A DNA stretch of 64,000 bases from Blautia coccoides (GTDB lineage: Bacteria > Bacillota > Clostridia > Lachnospirales > Lachnospiraceae). The stretch lies in assembly GCF_034355335.1 (NCBI RefSeq), contig NZ_CP136422.1, positions 1,243,001 through 1,307,000 of the forward strand, given 5' to 3'. The position numbers and the translations under genes are program-made. Shown piece after piece: positions 58,165-64,000 of the stretch. Within the stretch, counting starts at the first letter, position 1. Each line of letters opens with the position of its first letter. The notes under the pieces are model-generated. The model searched no databases and was not told the origin of the DNA. It saw nothing but the letters and a program-made list of their open reading frames with translations.

Positions 58165-59457
58165 ATGCATAAGACCTTTGATTTTAAGAAATATGTAGAA
58201 TATAAGGTCTATTCGGTGACAACAATCAAAAATGGATATGGATTTCGTGTGTTGCTGACGTTTGCAGACGAAAGTAAAAAGACACAGCAACATGCGGGAT
58301 TCACAACCAAAAGAGAAGCCAATGCATTTCGTGATGAAGTAATCGGACAGCTACATACCGGAACCTATATTGTGTATGGAAAAATCCGGGTAGAGGAGTT
58401 TATGATCTTCTGGTTGGAAAATATTATGCGTCCCCGAATAACAGACGACACTTATACAACTTACAAAAGTGCCATTAAGAATTACATTGTTCCACAGATT
58501 GGAAAGATGTATATGTCTACACTAAATCAGGGGTATATCAGAAAATTATATAATGCAGTTGCAGAGAAGTATGAATCAGTTGCGAAAAATGTCAGGACGA
58601 TCATGAAAACATCATTGGAGTATGCATTTAACAAAAATGTACTGGCAACAAATCCAGCGAAGGGAATCAATTTACCGAAGAAAATAAAAAAGACAGAGTA
58701 TCGCGTCCTGAAAATTGACGAGAAGAAAACATTGACACTTCCGCAGGTGCTTCGGTTGATTGAGGCGAGCAAGGAGACATCGATTCATATGCAAATTCTG
58801 TTTGCGGTATTGATGGGACTCAGAAGAAGTGAAATAAATGCTCTGAAATACAGTGATGTCGATTACATTCACAGGACGTTGAGAGTAGAGCGTCAGTTGG
58901 GAAAAAAGCCAAACAGTAAAGCAGAAGACTGTGCACCTAAGATGCTGACAAAGCAGGAAATTAAAACAAAAACACCTGCTGGTGTGCGTGAAATTCCAAT
59001 ACCGGATTATGTATTTGAAGCAATTCTGGAAGAACGGAAAACTTATGAGAAGAACCGCAGACGCAGACCAAAAGAGTTCCGGGACTGGAATTATATTTGT
59101 TGTTCTACATATGGGAATCCAAGGAGTAAAGGTTTTCATCAGAAATACTATAAAGACTTGTTGAAATCCTTGGATTTGCCTGATATTCATTTTCACCAGT
59201 TGAGAAATACCTATGCAACCATTTTGCTGAAGAATAGTTTTAATTCAAAAGGTGTTTCGCATTTGTTAGGACATGCCAAGGAAATTATATCCGTAGATGT
59301 CTATGGAGATACACAGGAAATCATAGAAGACTGTCTGGACGTACTGGAACCATTTATTGAAGAAGTTATTCCAAAAGAGAGGAAAGATCAGTATTATGAT
59401 TATTCAGAAATGATTGAAATAGACTTGATCCTGGAGGAATATTTCAACGCAGCATGA
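58165..59457 (+). CDS. Tyrosine recombinase 2 (integrase)
   Basis: A 430-residue integrase with the same three-part layout. Catalytic residues are Arg in LMGLRRSEINALK, HQLR in FHQLRNTYATILL, His in LLGHAKEIISVDVY and Tyr in VDVYGD. Its N-terminal domain (GFRVLLTFADESKKTQQHAG) resembles the Tn916-type arm-binding domain. It is only distantly similar to integrase 1, so the pair is not a recent duplication. Both catalytic sets appear complete. It is followed by a terminator and then the element's uvrB promoter. Confidence 0.92.
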   Translation: MHKTFDFKKYVEYKVYSVTTIKNGYGFRVLLTFADESKKTQQHAGFTTKREANAFRDEVIGQLHTGTYIVYGKIRVEEFMIFWLENIMRPRITDDTYTTYKSAIKNYIVPQIGKMYMSTLNQGYIRKLYNAVAEKYESVAKNVRTIMKTSLEYAFNKNVLATNPAKGINLPKKIKKTEYRVLKIDEKKTLTLPQVLRLIEASKETSIHMQILFAVLMGLRRSEINALKYSDVDYIHRTLRVERQLGKKPNSKAEDCAPKMLTKQEIKTKTPAGVREIPIPDYVFEAILEERKTYEKNRRRRPKEFRDWNYICCSTYGNPRSKGFHQKYYKDLLKSLDLPDIHFHQLRNTYATILLKNSFNSKGVSHLLGHAKEIISVDVYGDTQEIIEDCLDVLEPFIEEVIPKERKDQYYDYSEMIEIDLILEEYFNAA

Positions 59458-59481
59458 TGAAAAATAGAATAGTAGTGAAAG

Positions 59482-59520
59482 AAAAAAGTACAAATAAGAA
59501 TCGAACATTTGTACTTTTTT
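59482..59520. terminator. Bidirectional terminator after the integrase genes
   Basis: A perfect 14-bp stem, AAAAAAGTACAAAT (59482-59495) with ATTTGTACTTTTTT (59507-59520). It separates the integrase operon from the uvrB promoter. Confidence 0.9.
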
Positions 59521-59554
59521 CTTGCGTTAATCTATATACTTTCAAAAATTTATT

Positions 59555-59563
59555 TGATATAAT
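59555..59563 (+). promoter_or_regulatory. Element-borne promoter for uvrB
   Basis: TGATATAAT is an extended -10 (TG, one base, TATAAT at 59558-59563). The -35 region is weak. It lies in element DNA upstream of the rebuilt uvrB and would give a leader of about 220 nt that contains the inverted repeats. Confidence 0.6.
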
Positions 59564-59657
59564 AGGGACTGTTACAAGAACAAACAGTAAAAATATGACA
59601 GGACCGGAGGTTAGTATTTTCAGGTATTTCCGAGTGCTGTTTTATCCGCAAATATTA

Positions 59658-59778
59658 GTTTTGTGACTTTTATTCGTAACGAGGTGAGAAACACATCTAT
59701 TCACCACAAAAATGAGTTTTTCGTTACGAATCCGGATACGAATTTTTGGCTGATATTGGTCATAGTAAAAGTCACAAA
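59658..59778. repeat. Inverted-repeat arms at the right element end
   Basis: GTTTTGTGACTTTT (59658-59671) and AAAAGTCACAAA (59767-59778) are spaced 95 bp apart, matching the left-end pair in sequence and spacing. Inside lie ATTCGTAACGA (59672-59682) and TCGTTACGAAT (59721-59731), a perfect 11-bp inverted repeat, and GGTGA/TCACC. The right arm abuts the uvrB ribosome site (TGGAGG at 59779-59784). Confidence 0.7.
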
Positions 59779-59792
59779 TGGAGGAATTTACC

Positions 59793-61784
59793 ATGAATGA
59801 GTTCAAATTAAAAGCCCCATATGAGCCAACCGGAGACCAGCCACAGGCGATCGCAGAGCTTGTGAAAGGGTTCAAGGAAGGCAATCAATGCCAGACTTTA
59901 CTAGGGGTTACGGGTTCTGGAAAGACTTTTACGATGGCAAATGTGATTCAGCAATTACAGAAGCCGACACTTGTCATCGCTCATAATAAGACGTTAGCAG
60001 CTCAGTTATACGGAGAGTTCAAGGAGATGTTCCCTGAGAACGCAGTGGAGTATTTTGTCTCCTACTACGATTACTACCAGCCCGAAGCCTATGTCCCTTC
60101 ATCCGACACCTATATTGCAAAAGACTCCTCCGTCAACGACGAGATCGACAAGCTCCGTCTCTCCGCAACCTCCTCCCTGAGTGAGAGGAAGGATGTTATC
60201 ATTATCTCCAGTGTATCCTGTATCTACGGCATTGGAAGCCCGAAGGATTACCAGAACATGATCATCTCCCTGCGTCCGGGCATGGAAAAGGACAGGGATG
60301 ATGTGGTGCGGGAGCTGATTGATATCCAGTATGACAGAAATGACATGGACTTTCACCGTGGTACCTTCCGCGTGCGGGGAGATGTGTTGGAAATCTTTCC
60401 GGCAGATTATACGGACATGGCAGTGCGGGTGGAATTTTTCGGGGATGAAATTGACAGGATCACCCAGATCGACACCTTGACCGGAGAGATCAAATCCCAG
60501 CTCAATCACATTGCTATCTTCCCGGCCTCTCATTATGTAGTTCCCATTGAGCAGATACGCAAGGCGGCTGTGAATATTGAGGAGGAGTTAAAGGAGCGGG
60601 TGGAATATTTCCGCAGTGAGGACAAACTGCTGGAAGCACAGAGGATTTCCGAGAGAACCAACTTTGATATAGAAATGCTGAAAGAGACGGGATTCTGTTC
60701 CGGGATCGAGAACTACTCCCGCCATTTATCCGGTTTGGAACCGGGGGAGGCGCCATATACGCTTATGGATTATTTTGGGGATGACTACCTGATCATTGTA
60801 GATGAGTCCCACAAGACGATCCCTCAGATACGGGGCATGTATGCAGGTGACCGCTCCAGAAAGAGTACACTGGTGGACTATGGATTCCGCCTGCCGTCAG
60901 CACTGGACAACCGTCCTCTTAACTTTGAAGAATTTGAGGACAAGATCGACCAGATCATGTTTGTGTCTGCCACACCGGGGGACTATGAGGCAAACCATGA
61001 ACTGCTGCGGGCAGAGCAGATCATCCGGCCCACAGGACTTCTGGACCCCATGGTGGAGGTACGCCCTGTGGCGGGACAGATTGACGACCTTGTGGGGGAA
61101 GTCAACAAAGAGGTGGAGAAAGGCAATAAGATACTCATAACCACTCTGACTAAGCGGATGGCAGAGGATTTGACGGATTATATGAAAGAGCTGGGCATCC
61201 GGGTCAAATACCTGCACTCGGATATAGATACCCTGGAGCGTACAGAGATTATCCGTGATATGCGCTTAAATGTGTTTGATGTGCTGGTAGGCATTAACCT
61301 CCTCCGTGAAGGCCTGGATATTCCGGAGATCACCCTTGTGGCAATCCTGGATGCGGATAAAGAAGGCTTCCTGCGTTCTGAGACATCCCTGATCCAGACC
61401 ATTGGACGCGCGGCCCGTAACTCGGATGGACGTGTTATCATGTATGGTGATAAAATAACAGATTCCATGCGTCTTGCCATTGACGAAACCATGCGCCGCC
61501 GTAAGCTGCAGCAGGAGTACAACGAAGCCCACGGCATCACACCGCAGACGATCAGGAAGGCGGTCCGTGATCTTATCAGTATCTCCAAGAGTGTGGCTGA
61601 GACGGAGAATAAGCTGATGAAAGACCCGGAGTCCATGAACAAAAAAGAGCTGAAGAAGCTGATTCAGGATGTGGAAAAACAGATGCGGGCAGCGGCAGCG
61701 GATCTGAATTTCGAGATGGCAGCAGAGCTGCGTGATAAGATGATAGAGCTTAGAAAAAATCTGGAGGAGATTTCAGAGGATTGA
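59793..61784 (+). CDS. uvrB: Excinuclease ABC subunit B, rebuilt at the element junction
   Basis: A full-length UvrB of 663 residues, the damage-verifying helicase-like subunit of nucleotide excision repair that works with UvrA and UvrC. It has Walker A GVTGSGKT (about 39-46), the beta-hairpin [20 protein letters not shown], the DESH-type box VDESHKT, motif VI ([12 protein letters not shown]) and a C-terminal UVR domain ([20 protein letters not shown]). Codons 1-90 come from the element and the rest from the host; the junction lies in the 17-bp repeat at 60048-60064. TGGAGG precedes the ATG at 59793; the ATG at 59778 is part of the ribosome site. Confidence 0.95.
   Translation: MNEFKLKAPYEPTGDQPQAIAELVKGFKEGNQCQTLLGVTGSGKTFTMANVIQQLQKPTLVIAHNKTLAAQLYGEFKEMFPENAVEYFVSYYDYYQPEAYVPSSDTYIAKDSSVNDEIDKLRLSATSSLSERKDVIIISSVSCIYGIGSPKDYQNMIISLRPGMEKDRDDVVRELIDIQYDRNDMDFHRGTFRVRGDVLEIFPADYTDMAVRVEFFGDEIDRITQIDTLTGEIKSQLNHIAIFPASHYVVPIEQIRKAAVNIEEELKERVEYFRSEDKLLEAQRISERTNFDIEMLKETGFCSGIENYSRHLSGLEPGEAPYTLMDYFGDDYLIIVDESHKTIPQIRGMYAGDRSRKSTLVDYGFRLPSALDNRPLNFEEFEDKIDQIMFVSATPGDYEANHELLRAEQIIRPTGLLDPMVEVRPVAGQIDDLVGEVNKEVEKGNKILITTLTKRMAEDLTDYMKELGIRVKYLHSDIDTLERTEIIRDMRLNVFDVLVGINLLREGLDIPEITLVAILDADKEGFLRSETSLIQTIGRAARNSDGRVIMYGDKITDSMRLAIDETMRRRKLQQEYNEAHGITPQTIRKAVRDLISISKSVAETENKLMKDPESMNKKELKKLIQDVEKQMRAAAADLNFEMAAELRDKMIELRKNLEEISED
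60048..60064 (+). repeat. attR core (17 bp)
   Basis: GAGTATTTTGTCTCCTA, identical to 19302-19318. It lies inside uvrB and keeps the reading frame across the junction. Confidence 0.9.
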
Positions 61785-61869
61785 TCCGTATATGCCGGAG
61801 TATGTCTGAAAATCTGAAAAATCATTTCGACGATCAAAAGCAGCTTTCAGATATACTCTGGATAAGATA

Positions 61870-61925
61870 CCTGCGGGGATGGAAAAAACCGGGATAGTAT
61901 TTTCCTCCTCCGCAGGATTTTTTTA
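61870..61925 (+). terminator. Terminator after uvrB
   Basis: CCTGCGG (61870-61876) pairs with CCGCAGG (61910-61916), with further pairing of GGGATGG-type bases inside, followed by ATTTTTTTATA. Confidence 0.7.
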
Positions 61926-61962
61926 TACTCAGGACCTGATTGGCGGAAATAAAATAAATTTC

Positions 61963-61991
61963 TTGTAAATTTATTCAGAATAATGTAATAT
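61963..61991 (+). promoter_or_regulatory. Promoter for the antiporter gene
   Basis: TTGTAA (61963-61968) and TAATAT (61986-61991) with 17 bp between. It leaves a leader of about 100 nt. Confidence 0.5.
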
Positions 61992-62030
61992 TACTCATGG
62001 ACTGTCCCTGGGCGGGGCAGAAATACAGGA

Positions 62031-62070
62031 CCGTGGCTGCTTTAAGATATCCAGCCAAGGCCTTTTCTTA
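62031..62070 (+). promoter_or_regulatory. Leader hairpin with T-run before the antiporter gene
   Basis: CCGTGGCTG (62031-62039) pairs with CAGCCAAGG (62052-62060), 8 of 9 pairs, followed by CCTTTTCTTA. Located between promoter and gene, it could be a terminator used for attenuation. Confidence 0.5.
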
Positions 62071-62103
62071 TGTGAAAATATTAAATATTTTGGGAGGAAA
62101 ACT

Positions 62104-63615
62104 ATGAATTACGGTATTTTAAGTTTATTGCCGCCTATCATAGCCGTTATCCTGGCGATCAAGAGCAGAAATGTGATTCTTTCTCTTTTCTGTGGAGGGC
62201 TTACAGGTGTATTGATCTTCAGCCATGGTAATCCGTTTTTAGCGGTGAAATCCATGATCGGTGATTATTTATTCGTGCAGCTTACAGACAGTTATAATGC
62301 GGGTGTGATCGTTCTGGTTGTGTTCATCGGAGGATTTATCAAGCTCATGGAAAAGTCGGGAGGCGCGCAGGCTTTCGGGCAGAGTGCATACCGCTATGTG
62401 AACACAAAACTGAAAGCACAGCTCTGCGCCTGGGCAGGCGGGATTATTATATTTTTTTCTGATCTGGGAACCCCGCTTCTGGTGGGACCTGTGTTTCGGC
62501 CGCTGTTTGACAAGCTGAAAATCTCCAGGGAAAAACTGGCCTGGATCCTGGACTCCACGTCTTCTCCGGTGGCGATTCTGATCCCATTTATCGGCTGGGG
62601 CGTATATATTATGGGACTTATCCAGTCAGAATTTGACAATCTGGGTGTAAAGGAATCCGATTATACCACTTTTGTCCAGGCGATTCCCTTTCAGATCTAC
62701 GCGATCTTGGCGATCATCCTGATTCCGCTCATAGCTTTCACAAAAATAGATTTTTCCCAGATGAAAAAAGCGGAGCAGAGAACAGAGAAAGAAAAAGCCG
62801 GTTACAGCTTTACAGAACACGCGGAGGAAGAAGAGAGTACCGGAATATATTCTAAAAAGAACGCAAAGCCGATCATGGTGATCCTTCCTATTGTAGTGGT
62901 ATTTGTCACCCTGTTCGCGACCCTGGCGCCTTTAGGCTTTCCCTTTAAAAAGGTGGACGGTAACGAATTCAGAGTTGCGCTTACCATGGGCTATTTTTTC
63001 GGGGCGCTGGTCCTGATCCTCATGATCTGTCTTTTCAAGGTAATGAACTTCAGTGAGACCTTCAAAGTATATGTGGGAGGTATGAAGGGGATGACAGATG
63101 TGGCAATTACCCTGGTACTGGCCTGGTCTCTGGGAAGTATGATCAGTGAACTGGGAACGGCCCAGTTTATTGTGGATGTGCTGAAGTCCATGAGCTTTTC
63201 AGCGGCTCTGGTTCCGGCGGCAATCTTTTTGTTTGGAGCCTTTGTCTCCTTTTCCACAGGCAGTTCCTGGGGAACCTTTGCGATCATGATGCCTCTTGCT
63301 ATACCCATGGCACAGGCTTTCTCCATACCTTTTGCCATAGCGGTAGGTGCGGTTCTCTCCGGGGGTCTGTTTGGCGACCATTGTTCCCCTATCTCCGATA
63401 CTACGATCCTGTCCTCCACAGGGGCAGAATGCGATCTGGTGGAGCATGTGAGGACCCAGCTTCCCTATGCGCTGGTCAACGGTGTCATTGCCCTGACTGC
63501 GTTTATAATCGCGGGAGCCACAAAAAGTGCGGCTTCTCTGGGATTTGCAGTGGCAGCACTGGTCATTGTAGTATTTATCATCAATAAAGTATCGAACAGA
63601 AAAGCAGTGGTATAA
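62104..63615 (+). CDS. NhaC-family Na+/H+ antiporter
   Basis: A 503-residue membrane protein with about eleven to twelve helices. NhaC-type motifs include IIFFSDLGTPLLVGPVFRPL, AWILDSTSSPVAILIPFIGW, SFSTGSSWGTFAIMMPLAIP and GGLFGDHCSPISDTTILSST. Relatives exchange Na+ for H+ or for organic acids (malate/lactate type), so the substrate is open. GGGAGG lies 6 nt before the ATG. It has its own promoter, a leader hairpin and a terminator. Confidence 0.92.
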   Translation: MNYGILSLLPPIIAVILAIKSRNVILSLFCGGLTGVLIFSHGNPFLAVKSMIGDYLFVQLTDSYNAGVIVLVVFIGGFIKLMEKSGGAQAFGQSAYRYVNTKLKAQLCAWAGGIIIFFSDLGTPLLVGPVFRPLFDKLKISREKLAWILDSTSSPVAILIPFIGWGVYIMGLIQSEFDNLGVKESDYTTFVQAIPFQIYAILAIILIPLIAFTKIDFSQMKKAEQRTEKEKAGYSFTEHAEEEESTGIYSKKNAKPIMVILPIVVVFVTLFATLAPLGFPFKKVDGNEFRVALTMGYFFGALVLILMICLFKVMNFSETFKVYVGGMKGMTDVAITLVLAWSLGSMISELGTAQFIVDVLKSMSFSAALVPAAIFLFGAFVSFSTGSSWGTFAIMMPLAIPMAQAFSIPFAIAVGAVLSGGLFGDHCSPISDTTILSSTGAECDLVEHVRTQLPYALVNGVIALTAFIIAGATKSAASLGFAVAALVIVVFIINKVSNRKAVV

Positions 63616-63617
63616 GA

Positions 63618-63661
63618 AGCAGCCGGCGCTCCGGGAATGGGTGGAGCGCCGGCTGCTTTGT
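63618..63661 (+). terminator. Terminator after the antiporter gene
   Basis: A perfect 15-bp stem, AGCAGCCGGCGCTCC (63618-63632) with GGAGCGCCGGCTGCT (63643-63657), followed by TTGTTGT. Confidence 0.85.
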
Positions 63662-63725
63662 TGTCAGGAAAAAAGCCATCCTGACCATGTCTGCAGCCTT
63701 GCGGTAAAATTTTATGGGAGGCAGT

Positions 63726-63754
63726 TGAAACATTTCCGGCAGATGAACTGTCTA
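63726..63754 (+). promoter_or_regulatory. Candidate ECF-type promoter
   Basis: TGAAAC (63726-63731) resembles ECF -35 elements. TGTCTA (63749-63754) follows after 17 bp, near the CGTC-type -10. It lies upstream of an ECF sigma gene, so autoregulation is likely. Confidence 0.45.
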
Positions 63755-63811
63755 ATAAGCAGAAACATGAAAAACATGTGGAAACGTACGTACGGAAGAA
63801 AGGAACCTGTT

Positions 63812-64000
63812 ATGAATGATCTTATAAAAAAAGCGAAGGAGCGGGATGCGGATGCGTTCACGGAACTCATGCAGTCCCAGATGCAGAATATGTACAAAGC
63901 TGCCCGCTCACTGCTTTCCAACCAGGAGGACGCTGCAGATGCCATATCGGAAACCATCCTCACCTGCTGGGAGAAAATAGACCAGCTCAGGGAAGAAAGG
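63812..64000 (+). CDS. ECF-type RNA polymerase sigma factor (3' partial)
   Basis: The first 63 codons of a sigma-70-family protein, cut by the window end. The visible part is region 2 (LIKKAKERDADAFTELMQSQ, MYKAARSLLSNQEDAADAIS, ETILTCWEKIDQLRE), with the usual DAADAISET core-binding helix. AAAGGAA precedes the ATG. An anti-sigma gene would be expected downstream, outside the window. Confidence 0.85.
   Translation, partial: MNDLIKKAKERDADAFTELMQSQMQNMYKAARSLLSNQEDAADAISETILTCWEKIDQLREER

Larger units (their letters stand above)
19319..60064. mobile_element. Integrative and conjugative element (Tn1549/CTn-like) in uvrB
   Basis: An element of about 40.7 kb bounded by the 17-bp repeat. It carries partition genes, a MOBP relaxase, coupling protein, VirB4, Maff2, TrbL-like, PrgI and CwlT-like transfer proteins in the order known from Tn1549-like elements of Clostridia. 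An excisionase-like gene and two tyrosine recombinases lie at the right end. Accessory genes are a surface adhesin, AbiL/KAP and HEPN-like defence-type genes, and a peptide-antibiotic ABC/two-component cassette. The right end brings a replacement 5' part of uvrB (59793-60064), so the target gene stays intact. Confidence 0.92.

Noticed and set aside
1..64000. tRNA or rRNA genes as the target of the element
   Set aside because: No tRNA or rRNA sequence was seen at either junction. The duplicated 17 bp belong to uvrB coding sequence.

Overview
The window looks like a chromosomal segment of a Gram-positive gut anaerobe of the Lachnospiraceae/Clostridia type. Supporting signs are strong AGGAGG-type ribosome sites, a ferredoxin-dependent 2-oxoacid oxidoreductase, arabinoxylan-degrading enzymes, and a conjugative element of the Tn1549/C. 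difficile CTn kind. No rRNA, tRNA or CRISPR array was seen. Genus level is inference.

Host left flank (1-19318): the end of a 2-oxoacid:ferredoxin oxidoreductase beta subunit and a Na+/Ca2+ exchanger. Next is a LacI-regulated oligosaccharide locus: regulator, lipoprotein, two permeases, GH43 and GH51, with no ATPase gene. Then come a frameshifted GntR-type regulator, a hybrid sensor kinase, a DUF975-CmpB fusion membrane protein, a transporter remnant, a membrane-anchored XRE regulator and a GT4 glycosyltransferase. A decayed YhcG/DUF1016 nuclease gene and the first 90 codons of a uvrB gene close the flank.

Integrated element (19319-60064, about 40.7 kb): the uvrB 5' fragment at 19047 stops exactly at a 17-bp sequence that recurs inside an intact uvrB at the other end (60048-60064). 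The element therefore entered the uvrB coding region about 90 codons in. It brought its own divergent uvrB 5' end, ribosome site and promoter, and so rebuilt a full-length gene. Left to right it carries: a small unknown gene and a tandem HEPN-like protein; parA/parB; a thioester/Cna-B/VaFE cell-wall adhesin; a RadC-like protein; a defence-type island (AbiL/RloAB pair plus KAP NTPase); and a transfer module (DUF3991-Toprim, MobC-like, MOBP relaxase, PcfB, ArdC-like, VirD4, Maff2, TrbL-like, PrgI, VirB4, CwlT-like hydrolase). Next are a peptide-antibiotic sensing and immunity cassette (OmpR/BceS-type two-component system and two ABC transporters), a sigma-like regulator, a MazF-family protein, an excisionase-like protein and two tandem tyrosine recombinases.

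The antibiotic cassette is tied together by a repeated promoter box, GTGA-N7-GTGA, placed 15 nt before the -10 element. It occurs four times: before the response regulator, before each ABC operon, and before a stretch with two strong hairpins that may be a small RNA.

Host right flank (60065-64000): the rest of uvrB, an NhaC-type antiporter with a hairpin leader, and the start of an ECF sigma factor gene.

The most interesting points are the gene-restoring insertion in uvrB with mirrored inverted repeats at both element ends, the four-promoter regulon with its orphan fourth member, the defence-like genes bounded by related terminator hairpins, and a 450-bp gene-free structured stretch.
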